64,000 nucleotides of DNA from a virus: positions 1 through 64,000 of IMG/VR virus record IMGVR_UViG_3300036770_006893. One strand, written 5' to 3'. The first letter of the stretch is position 1; every line of letters begins with the position of its first letter. Below, piece by piece: positions 37,789 to 43,368 of this stretch. The notes below the pieces were generated by a model. That model made no database searches. It saw nothing but the letters and a program-made list of their open reading frames with translations, and was not told where the DNA came from. Made by a program: the position numbers and the translations under genes.

Positions 37789-37986
37789 TCACTCTACAGA
37801 AAAAGTAACAAGATTATTCACAAGTACGCTCTTAACCAACCTATTATCCTGTTGGATAACAACCATTTCACCCTTATCAGGATCGGTAGAGGGCCAACTC
37901 CAAACGTCGATAATAACACCAGTAAAGATACGGCCATCCTTACGTTGACAAGTAAAATGCTTGTTATAGTGTTCACGCATACTCAT
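37789..37986 (-). CDS. Hypothetical protein
   Basis: 65 aa from the ATG at 37984-37986 with AAAGGA upstream. HFTCQRKDGRIFTGVIIDVW then hydrophobic strands, SH3-like appearance. Confidence 0.7.
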   Translation of the reverse strand: MSMREHYNKHFTCQRKDGRIFTGVIIDVWSWPSTDPDKGEMVVIQQDNRLVKSVLVNNLVTFSVE

Positions 37987-37999
37987 ATTACTATTCCTT

Positions 38000-38173
38000 T
38001 CAACCAAACTCTTCATACTCTTCATCACTCAAATACGGCTCATTTGGACGGTAGCAGTTATAACTACCATAATGATCCGCATTAGTTTCATAATCACACT
38101 CTCGACCGCAACGCGAGCAAGTAGGTTCGTAATCAACAATATCAACCCTAACACCGCAACAGTTACTATTCAT
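38000..38173 (-). CDS. Zinc-ribbon-like small protein
   Basis: 57 aa. CC, CSRCGREC and a later C give a probable zinc site. Acidic tail. Confidence 0.7.
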   Translation of the reverse strand: MNSNCCGVRVDIVDYEPTCSRCGRECDYETNADHYGSYNCYRPNEPYLSDEEYEEFG

Positions 38174-38176
38174 CTT

Positions 38177-38317
38177 TCAACCAATCACAAACAACGGAAT
38201 GTAAACAAACAAGTAAGCCCAAAAACCAACCAGAAAACCTACCAGACTCAGACCACTAATCATACCAAAAGTATCGGTATCGTGGCCGAACAGATTGTAA
38301 CAAATCCACTTTTTCAT
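38177..38317 (-). CDS. Small membrane protein
   Basis: 46 aa with hydrophobic residues 19-45 spanning one long or two short helices. Overlaps the next membrane peptide gene. Confidence 0.65.
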   Translation of the reverse strand: MKKWICYNLFGHDTDTFGMISGLSLVGFLVGFWAYLFVYIPLFVIG

Positions 38318-38409
38318 TGTGAATACTTTCCAGCGAGAAATCCGAGACAAAACACGATATTCAGAATCGGTAAAACTAGCACAAAAAATATAAAACCAGC
38401 ACGATACAT
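38314..38409 (-). CDS. Tiny membrane peptide
   Basis: 31 aa, hydrophobic (FIFFVLVLPILNIVFCLGFL), AGGAGAGAAAG ribosome site. First gene after the promoter. Confidence 0.6.
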   Translation of the reverse strand: MYRAGFIFFVLVLPILNIVFCLGFLAGKYSQ

Positions 38410-38427
38410 TTTCTTTCTCTCCTGACT

Positions 38428-38455
38428 ATTCTACCAGACTTTTTCTACTTGTCAA
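38428..38455 (-). promoter_or_regulatory. Sigma70-type promoter
   Basis: TTGACA, 16 bp, TAGAAT. Confidence 0.8.
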
Positions 38456-38691
38456 CCCCTCAAAGCGGGGGGACTACTCTTGAACTTGAACTTTGATTGA
38501 ATGTGAAGTTCATCCATCACGAACGTGACAGCATCGTAAAGGATTCCACGGAAAACGTAATACTTCATTCGCATATCAAACAGTTTGACCGTACCATCCT
38601 CTTGCGGGTGGACAGTGAAACCAGCATCATAAGCGTAACGATTGAAACGACCAGTGATCGTGGAACGGGCTGGCATTGGCTTGATTTTCAT
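38452..38691 (-). CDS. Hypothetical protein
   Basis: 79 aa, basic, no motif. Its end carries the next -35. Confidence 0.72.
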   Translation of the reverse strand: MKIKPMPARSTITGRFNRYAYDAGFTVHPQEDGTVKLFDMRMKYYVFRGILYDAVTFVMDELHIQSKFKFKSSPPALRG

Positions 38692-38717
38692 TTTCTTTCT
38701 CTCTTTCTCTACTGACT

Positions 38718-38745
38718 ATTCTACCAGACTTTTCTGCCCCGTAAA
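38718..38745 (-). promoter_or_regulatory. Sigma70-type promoter
   Basis: TTTACG, 16 bp, TAGAAT. Confidence 0.6.
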
Positions 38746-38751
38746 CCCCCA

Positions 38752-38922
38752 TCATGAGGGGTAGATGGTTTCCAGGGTCTTACGATTTTCGTCGATTCGC
38801 ACGATAGCCAAATCGTACTGGTAAAGGCTAGACTTGGTAGCAGATCGATAGGCTACAGTAGCCTCTTCGAGCGTAGCGTACACGTTGGACTGAACAAAAC
38901 CATCAAAACGCAAAGCAAACAT
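38752..38922 (-). CDS. Small hypothetical protein
   Basis: 56 aa. LEEATVAYRSATKSSLYQYDLAIVRID. Preceded by a purine tract of repeated GAAA units as leader. Confidence 0.7.
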   Translation of the reverse strand: MFALRFDGFVQSNVYATLEEATVAYRSATKSSLYQYDLAIVRIDENRKTLETIYPS

Positions 38923-38966
38923 TCTCAACTCTCTTTCTTTCTCTTTCTCTTTCTCTTTATATCGAC

Positions 38967-38994
38967 ATTATACCAAGCCCAACTTGAATGTCAA
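38967..38994 (-). promoter_or_regulatory. Sigma70-type promoter
   Basis: TTGACA, 16 bp, TATAAT (perfect hexamers). Confidence 0.85.
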
Positions 38995-39025
38995 ACAAAA
39001 AAATCGGTCGAAAAAAAGTTTTTTG

Positions 39026-39041
39026 TGGCATGATATTTGCT
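39026..39041 (+). promoter_or_regulatory. Sigma54-like -24/-12 site 1
   Basis: TGGCATGATATTTGCT matches TGGCACG-N4-TTGCW with one change. Confidence 0.55.
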
Positions 39042-39068
39042 AGTAGCAAACCGCGTACCAAAAAAGTT

Positions 39069-39084
39069 TGGCACGATATTTGCT
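39069..39084 (+). promoter_or_regulatory. Sigma54-like -24/-12 site 2
   Basis: TGGCACGATATTTGCT, perfect consensus, 4 bp before a palindrome pair. Confidence 0.6.
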
Positions 39085-39088
39085 GACG

Positions 39089-39132
39089 CTGCCATTTTGG
39101 CAGGCCGCGCGCGATTTCTGCCATTTTGGCAG
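39089..39132 (-). repeat. 29-bp palindrome pair
   Basis: 15-mers at 39089 and 39118; spacer gccgcgcgcgattt. Confidence 0.9.
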
Positions 39133-39140
39133 CGTATTCT

Positions 39141-39186
39141 CGCTGGCTACTGCCATTATGTCAGCCGATAGGATCGGCTGTTACAA
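39141..39186 (-). repeat. CTAATCC/GTAGTCAGC element, copy 10
   Basis: GCCGAT-CCT-ATCGGC hairpin and GGCAGTAGCCAGCG, the GC-rich version. Follows the stop near 39194. Confidence 0.75.
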
Positions 39187-39193
39187 CCCCCTC

Positions 39194-39445
39194 TCAGTAG
39201 GGGTGTCCGTATGCGTCCAGCCCCTTAGGGTATCGCTTGTCAAAATCTTCTACCCTGACGCAATAATCGTTCAGTTTCTGGTAGAAAGTATCTGCAGAGC
39301 GAAGCAAAACATTTTCGGGATGATTGTTGATTCGTAAGAAAAATCCACCACCCCCCGATGGAGTGATATCAAACCGTACATCATCATCCATCATTTCATA
39401 GATAGCGTCGATGATTTCCTGAGCCGTAACGATTGAACCGATCAT
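39194..39445 (-). CDS. Hypothetical protein
   Basis: 83 aa from the ATG at 39443-39445 with AAAGGAA upstream. Gly-rich centre (PSGGGGFFL). Probably co-transcribed with the gene on its right. Confidence 0.72.
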   Translation of the reverse strand: MIGSIVTAQEIIDAIYEMMDDDVRFDITPSGGGGFFLRINNHPENVLLRSADTFYQKLNDYCVRVEDFDKRYPKGLDAYGHPY

Positions 39446-39464
39446 TTTTTGGGTTCCTTTCTTT

Positions 39465-39725
39465 TCAGTGGGTAATAACTTCGCGATTGTATGTATACGT
39501 CCACCACACTTCGCACTCTTCAAGATAGATCGACCGATAGGTGGGGCTAGGGTCGCGAGGATAATACCATTCAATCGTGACCAGCGTACCCTTAGGATAA
39601 GCCGCAACCTTGACGATATTTCCGGCGTAACCCTTCCCGTTATGCTTGACGCACTCGAAACCCTTATTTACGGCAACCGTGCCGAACTTGTCGCAACGCA
39701 TTTCCATTTCCGTTTCCATTTTCAT
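39465..39725 (-). CDS. Hypothetical protein, paralogue of 41434-41682
   Basis: 86 aa. FECVKHNGKGYAGNIVKVAAYPKGTLVTI and YRSIYLEECEVWW match 41434-41682 closely. Probably a small beta-barrel. Confidence 0.82.
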   Translation of the reverse strand: MKMETEMEMRCDKFGTVAVNKGFECVKHNGKGYAGNIVKVAAYPKGTLVTIEWYYPRDPSPTYRSIYLEECEVWWTYTYNREVITH

Positions 39726-39745
39726 TTCTCCCTTGTGATGATTAG

Positions 39746-39773
39746 ATCCTACATTAGATGTCGGCATTGTCAA
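39746..39773 (-). promoter_or_regulatory. Sigma70-type promoter
   Basis: TTGACA, 16 bp, TAGGAT. Confidence 0.7.
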
Positions 39774-39782
39774 CAAAAAAAA

Positions 39783-39917
39783 TCACTCGATTTCAACCGA
39801 CGTCCATTCCTGGCAATCTGGGCAAATCACGACGATATCATCGACCGGGTCGCTTGGGCAAGGTACATCAACCGGGCAGCCGCAGCACTGCGAGATATAT
39901 TCAACATCATCAAACAT
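39783..39917 (-). CDS. Small zinc-ribbon-like protein
   Basis: 44 aa. CCGCPVDVPC and CPDC give five or six potential zinc ligands. Acidic. Confidence 0.7.
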   Translation of the reverse strand: MFDDVEYISQCCGCPVDVPCPSDPVDDIVVICPDCQEWTSVEIE

Positions 39918-39944
39918 TTTCAATCTCCCTTTTCCTTTTCACTT

Positions 39945-39972
39945 ATCCTACATAGTGTATCGGCATTGTCAA
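39945..39972 (-). promoter_or_regulatory. Sigma70-type promoter
   Basis: TTGACA, 16 bp with CGATAC, TAGGAT. Confidence 0.7.
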
Positions 39973-40027
39973 AAAAAAGAAATAGAGAAATCGTTGGTGA
40001 AGTTTTCCCCACAAAAATATTTTCGTT

Positions 40028-40043
40028 TGGCATGATATTTGCT
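40028..40043 (+). promoter_or_regulatory. Sigma54-like site 3
   Basis: TGGCATGATATTTGCT, one change from consensus. Confidence 0.55.
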
Positions 40044-40053
40044 GGGGGCAGTT

Positions 40054-40069
40054 TGGCATGAGATTTGCT
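40054..40069 (+). promoter_or_regulatory. Sigma54-like site 4
   Basis: TGGCATGAGATTTGCT, 26 bp after site 3. Confidence 0.55.
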
Positions 40070-40073
40070 GTGC

Positions 40074-40117
40074 CTGCCATTTTGGCAGAAAACGCGGCCC
40101 ATCTGCCGTTTTGGCAG
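40074..40117 (-). repeat. 29-bp palindrome pair
   Basis: 15-mers at 40074 and 40103; spacer aaaacgcggcccat. Confidence 0.9.
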
Positions 40118-40124
40118 TCATATC

Positions 40125-40171
40125 TCGCTGGCTACTGCCATTATGTCAGCCGATAGGATCGGCTAGTACAA
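40125..40171 (-). repeat. CTAATCC/GTAGTCAGC element, copy 11
   Basis: Nearly identical to copy 10: GCCGAT-CCT-ATCGGC and GGCAGTAGCCAGCG. Preceded by a CCCCTC-TTCG-GAGGGG hairpin. Confidence 0.75.
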
Positions 40172-40215
40172 CCCCTCCGAAGAGGGGAGTACCAACCAAC
40201 CCTACCTTTGGGGGG

Positions 40216-40395
40216 TTAGGCAAAATCTTCCTCGCCCTGAAAATCGTCGAGCCACTCATCATCCGTGTCGATCCAATCCTCATCATCTCCCATGATCGGA
40301 TCCCAACCGGTAGCATCCGTCACGAGCCACTCGCGACCATCCTCGTCCGTCATGCTGTCGGCCACAATCCGCTCAAAATCGTGAAGCATTTTCAT
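40216..40395 (-). CDS. Acidic protein, paralogue of 41969-42130
   Basis: 59 aa. FERIVADSMTDEDGREWLV then a run of Asp/Trp/Glu. Same design as 41969-42130. Confidence 0.78.
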   Translation of the reverse strand: MKMLHDFERIVADSMTDEDGREWLVTDATGWDPIMGDDEDWIDTDDEWLDDFQGEEDFA

Positions 40396-40403
40396 TTCCT
40401 TTA

Positions 40404-40520
40404 TTATCGGGTCAACAGAACAGCAATCGCCAACGATTTCCGATCATAGCAGCCATAGATGCCGCCGTCAATCAGAATCGTCCAGAATCCGTGTCGAGTT
40501 GGATGCGGGATAACTTTCAT
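40404..40520 (-). CDS. Small hypothetical protein, possibly leaderless
   Basis: 38 aa from the ATG at 40518-40520; another in-frame ATG lies at 40524-40526. Contains HPTRHGFWTILIDGGIYGCYD. The ATG is about 7 bases after the -10. Confidence 0.6.
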   Translation of the reverse strand: MKVIPHPTRHGFWTILIDGGIYGCYDRKSLAIAVLLTR

Positions 40521-40526
40521 GCTCAT

Positions 40527-40554
40527 ATTCTACAATATATAATCGTCAAGTCAA
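40527..40554 (-). promoter_or_regulatory. Sigma70-type promoter
   Basis: TTGACT, 16 bp with CGATTA, TAGAAT. Confidence 0.7.
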
Positions 40555-40587
40555 ATAAAAAAAATGAGAAGAAAAAATATTTTGTTT

Positions 40588-40603
40588 TGGCACGATATTT
40601 GCT
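40588..40603 (+). promoter_or_regulatory. Sigma54-like site 5
   Basis: TGGCACGATATTTGCT, perfect consensus, then GACG and a palindrome pair as at 39069. Confidence 0.6.
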
Positions 40604-40607
40604 GACG

Positions 40608-40651
40608 CTGCCATTTTGGCAGGCCGCGGGCGATTTCTGCCATTTTGGCAG
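40608..40651 (-). repeat. 29-bp palindrome pair
   Basis: 15-mers at 40608 and 40637; spacer gccgcgggcgattt. Flanked on the right by a CTCCCCC/GGGGGAG hairpin. Confidence 0.9.
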
Positions 40652-40701
40652 TCCCTCCCCCATAATGGGGGAGAACATATGTATACCCTACCGATAGGGG
40701 G

Positions 40702-40830
40702 TCAATCCCCCAAATAACTTTCCATAAAATCAACATACCAGCACATAAAAGCCTTCCCCGCCTCATGTACGGTATATGAAACAAAAGCCGACACTACGAT
40801 ACAGGCGAACAGTATAGAAAAATCGTTCAT
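40702..40830 (-). CDS. Small membrane protein
   Basis: 42 aa with a transmembrane helix at about residues 4-20 and an acidic C-terminus. Confidence 0.65.
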   Translation of the reverse strand: MNDFSILFACIVVSAFVSYTVHEAGKAFMCWYVDFMESYLGD

Positions 40831-40832
40831 TC

Positions 40833-41150
40833 TCAACCCTCCCAAGCAAACGGAGAAACTTCCTCACCCATAGCGGCGATAGCATCATACTGTGACCGCA
40901 AAGCCTCTACACGCTCCCGACTACCCGGCTTGCCAACCTTGATAATCATCGTATCCTCACCCCCACTATAGCGGGGGTCAACCTTCTCCACCTTCTCGAC
41001 TGCGGTTTCCCGCATAGCCTTACGATTGAACTTCAAAACCTTCTCACTGCGAATCGTGCCGCCATCGGCGGTACTCTTGTCGCAAGGGATTGCCAGACCC
41101 ACGAAGCACAGATACGCTTGACGCTTGGCGTTTTCAATAATCGGAAACAT
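40833..41150 (-). CDS. Hypothetical basic protein
   Basis: 105 aa from the ATG at 41148-41150 with AAGGG upstream. Lys/Arg/Glu-rich, no motif. Confidence 0.75.
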   Translation of the reverse strand: MFPIIENAKRQAYLCFVGLAIPCDKSTADGGTIRSEKVLKFNRKAMRETAVEKVEKVDPRYSGGEDTMIIKVGKPGSRERVEALRSQYDAIAAMGEEVSPFAWEG

Positions 41151-41181
41151 TTTGGATACCCTTAGTGGTGAAGTGAAAAAC

Positions 41182-41376
41182 TTATTTGCAGGAAACAACA
41201 ACGAACCCGACAGGATTGCATACGCTCAACTTGTCGGCATCAACTTGGGCAGACTCCCGACTATTATATACCTTGCCGGGTTCGACACCAGCACAAGCAC
41301 ACGTTTCGGGCTGACTGTAGGCGTTGAGGGGTGTGGCCCCTTCATACGCTCGCGAACTTTTCATAATGATGAACAT
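41182..41376 (-). CDS. Hypothetical protein
   Basis: 64 aa from the ATG with GAAGGAA upstream. Short Cys pair (CACAG). The shared start region follows the promoter at 41398. Confidence 0.65.
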   Translation of the reverse strand: MFIIMKSSRAYEGATPLNAYSQPETCACAGVEPGKVYNSRESAQVDADKLSVCNPVGFVVVSCK

Positions 41377-41397
41377 GACCACTTTCCTTCTGACTTG

Positions 41398-41426
41398 ATC
41401 CTACCAAACTTTTCCAGACTATTCAA
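41398..41426 (-). promoter_or_regulatory. Sigma70-type promoter
   Basis: TTGAAT, 17 bp, TAGGAT. Confidence 0.5.
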
Positions 41427-41433
41427 CCCCCTC

Positions 41434-41682
41434 TCAATAGGGGGCTGGCTCGCCAGCATACCAGACCTTGCAATCTTCAAGGTAGATCGACCGATGCGAC
41501 ATCGGCATTTCACCGACACTATACATCCGACCATCATTTTCCAGAGGCTCGGCGTATGCAATCGTGACCAGCGTACCGCGAGGATATGCGGCAACCTTGA
41601 CGATATGGCCAGCGTAATGCTTGCCGTTCAACTTCTCACACTCAAAATCGAAACCAACTTGAACCGTTCCGAACTTGCTCAT
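41434..41682 (-). CDS. Hypothetical protein, paralogue of 39465-39725
   Basis: 82 aa from the ATG with GGAGAG upstream. FECEKLNGKHYAGHIVKVAAYPRGTLVTI and HRSIYLEDCKVWY shared with 39465-39725. Confidence 0.82.
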   Translation of the reverse strand: MSKFGTVQVGFDFECEKLNGKHYAGHIVKVAAYPRGTLVTIAYAEPLENDGRMYSVGEMPMSHRSIYLEDCKVWYAGEPAPY

Positions 41683-41709
41683 CTTCAACTCTCCTGTGGT
41701 GATGCTTTG

Positions 41710-41737
41710 ATTCTACATTAGGTATCGGCATTTGCAA
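41710..41737 (-). promoter_or_regulatory. Sigma70-type promoter
   Basis: TTGCAA, 16 bp with CGATAC, TAGAAT. Confidence 0.7.
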
Positions 41738-41768
41738 GAAAAAAAAATAGTCGAAAAAAAAGATTTTT

Positions 41769-41784
41769 TGGCACAAGATTTGCT
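41769..41784 (+). promoter_or_regulatory. Sigma54-like site 6
   Basis: TGGCACAAGATTTGCT, followed by a single palindrome at 41786. Confidence 0.55.
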
Positions 41785-41785
41785 G

Positions 41786-41895
41786 TTGCCATATTGGCAG
41801 AGCGTTTGGCACAAGATTTGCTGTAACTGCCATTTTGGCAGATTTCGCGCGATTTCTGCCATTTTGGCAGGTTGCCTCTTCTGCCGTTTTGGCAG
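41786..41895 (-). repeat. Palindrome cluster (four copies)
   Basis: 15-mers at 41786, 41827, 41856 and 41881. Only the 41827-41856 pair keeps the 29-bp period; the others are 41 and 25 bp away. Confidence 0.85.
41807..41822 (+). promoter_or_regulatory. Sigma54-like site 7
   Basis: TGGCACAAGATTTGCT, identical to site 6, between palindromes. Confidence 0.55.
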
Positions 41896-41968
41896 TCGCT
41901 AACCGCCCGGTTTGGGTGGTACAATCCCCCATTGGGGGGATAGTTTGGTTTCCCTACCTTTGGGGGAG

Positions 41969-42130
41969 TTATGCGAACTCCTCTTCCCCGTAAACGTCCC
42001 AGTCTGCATCTTCTTCGTAGTCGATATATTCTTCCTCGTCGTCCCAATCTACCCCAGCATATCCAACCAGCCAATCTTTCCCATCTTCGCAAGTCATGCT
42101 ATCCGCGATAATCCTTTCAAACTCGCTCAT
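41969..42130 (-). CDS. Acidic protein, paralogue of 40216-40395
   Basis: 53 aa. FERIIADSMTCEDGKDWLV followed by Asp/Glu/Tyr/Trp. Overlaps the gene upstream. Confidence 0.75.
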   Translation of the reverse strand: MSEFERIIADSMTCEDGKDWLVGYAGVDWDDEEEYIDYEEDADWDVYGEEEFA

Positions 42131-42321
42131 TTGGCATCCTCCGTTTGGGGGGTATTCTTCTTGGCCTGATCCTTACGCCATTGTTCCACAAACTTTACAT
42201 AATCGTCAACTTCACCGTAACGGTTATCCTTCTGGTAATCGTAACCGTCATCCGAACCGATGGGACGATAGGAAGAACGGTAGGAACGATAGTCGGAAGC
42301 GTAACGGCTAAACCTTTTCAT
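42127..42321 (-). CDS. Basic Tyr/Arg/Ser-rich protein
   Basis: 64 aa. The N-terminal third is SRYASDYRSYRSSYR, basic and low complexity; the C-terminal part is charged and helical. Confidence 0.72.
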   Translation of the reverse strand: MKRFSRYASDYRSYRSSYRPIGSDDGYDYQKDNRYGEVDDYVKFVEQWRKDQAKKNTPQTEDAK

Positions 42322-42360
42322 CTTTTTCTCTCTTTCTTTCTCTCTTACTCTTATATCGGG

Positions 42361-42388
42361 ATTCTACAATAGGATTCTTGAATGTCAA
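42361..42388 (-). promoter_or_regulatory. Sigma70-type promoter
   Basis: TTGACA, 16 bp, TAGAAT. Confidence 0.8.
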
Positions 42389-42399
42389 CTAAAAAAAAA

Positions 42400-42633
42400 T
42401 CACGGAAGATACATATCGTTCACAACGTATCCGATTTCGTCGATTTCGATATATCCGCCATCGTCACAGAATCCGATTTCATCGTTGATTTCGATGCCAT
42501 TATCATTCTCACGAACACGGGCGAGCAGGTCGCCAGCGAAAGCCACGCGATTTACCAGTGTATCCAACGTGTTGTGATTCAGAAACTCGGTCAACTCGGC
42601 CACAGTATTCAGAACGATCAGGTTAGCAAACAT
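42400..42633 (-). CDS. Hypothetical acidic protein
   Basis: 77 aa from the ATG at about 42633. Last minus-strand gene before the virion operon. No motif. Confidence 0.72.
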   Translation of the reverse strand: MFANLIVLNTVAELTEFLNHNTLDTLVNRVAFAGDLLARVRENDNGIEINDEIGFCDDGGYIEIDEIGYVVNDMYLP

Positions 42634-42659
42634 TTTCAACTCTCGCTTTCTTTCTCTCG

Positions 42660-42687
42660 ATTATACAATAGAGTATCGGAATGTCAA
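42660..42687 (-). promoter_or_regulatory. Sigma70-type promoter
   Basis: TTGACA, 16 bp with CGATAC, TATAAT (perfect hexamers). Confidence 0.85.
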
Positions 42688-42739
42688 CAAAAAAAAATCA
42701 CAAAAAATCTCACTGGCGAAAACTTCACCGCCTCAGGTT

Positions 42740-42755
42740 TGGCACGAGATTTGCT
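42740..42755 (+). promoter_or_regulatory. Sigma54-like site 8, facing the virion operon
   Basis: TGGCACGAGATTTGCT, perfect at all consensus positions. The first plus-strand gene starts 268 bp downstream. Confidence 0.6.
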
Positions 42756-42760
42756 ACAGA

Positions 42761-42787
42761 GTTTCCCCACCTATGGGGGGTTTTTTC
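42761..42787 (+). terminator. Terminator-like hairpin right after the sigma54-like site
   Basis: CCCCA-CCTA-TGGGG followed by GGTTTTTTC. It would lie at the very start of a transcript from site 8, as an attenuator or a bidirectional barrier. Confidence 0.55.
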
Positions 42788-43023
42788 ATTTTCCCTCTGA
42801 TGGGGGGTTTATCCCCCAAAAACCGCGGGTGGTCTAAACACAATAACCCCACCACAACCATTAAGTATCACCTAATCCTACAAGATGCAACCATAAGATT
42901 ATGTGTAGATTACAATATTATTGTGCGCAGACTCTAGAAGCTGATGTTACAGATTGTTAGATAAGCTATTATGGTTTTATTTTTTTTGTTACTATGGTGT
43001 ATTCCATATCAAGGAGAAATTTT
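42788..43023. other. Intergenic switch between leftward and rightward genes
   Basis: No gene. Contains a GGGGG-TTTAT-CCCCC hairpin near 42805, a plus-strand CACCTAATCCTAC stretch (42869) resembling the CTAATCC element, and an AT-rich leader with AAGGAGAAA for the next ATG. Confidence 0.6.
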
Positions 43024-43368
43024 ATGTCTATATTTGTTCCTAATACCGGCGAGCTGCCAAATAAAATATCTAACATCTATGGCTATTATTATGATGATGA
43101 ATTTGCAACAGGAGTACCTTTTGGAGTAGCAAATCCAAACTATGGTTCAATTGTTGTTGATTCTCATATTGCTGATCCTATAGATCCTCAAAAACCATTC
43201 GCAAAAAATAATGATCGACCAATAGCTGTGGGACTTGATGAAACAAGCATTAATAGCAACGATACTCACCAGTCCTCCTACTATCCTGAACAAGAAAACT
43301 TTGGGACCCAAAGCCCTTTTCAGTATATATATAATGGTCCCAACAAAGACAGAATAGGAGTATTTTAA
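43024..43368 (+). CDS. First protein of the virion operon, unknown
   Basis: 114 aa from the ATG at 43024, 9 bases after AAGGAG. Pro/Asn/Tyr/Asp-rich, low complexity in parts. Overlaps the next start by one base. Probably virion-associated from position only. Confidence 0.8.
   Translation: MSIFVPNTGELPNKISNIYGYYYDDEFATGVPFGVANPNYGSIVVDSHIADPIDPQKPFAKNNDRPIAVGLDETSINSNDTHQSSYYPEQENFGTQSPFQYIYNGPNKDRIGVF

Noticed and set aside
21890-41895. CRISPR-like array interpretation of the regularly spaced repeats
   Set aside because: Copies occur in twos or threes with 14-bp spacers that share the same GC-rich core, scattered over 20 kb, and no cas genes are present.
39468-42092. Long plus-strand or alternative-frame ORFs of 100-198 codons
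   Set aside because: They are shadows over paralogous minus-strand genes and run through the palindromes and sigma54-like repeats. Only the minus-strand frames show paralogue conservation.
42869-42885. Plus-strand copy of the CTAATCC element
   Set aside because: Only CACCTAATCCTAC matches; the hairpin partner and GTAGTCAGC are absent, so it is not counted as a twelfth copy.
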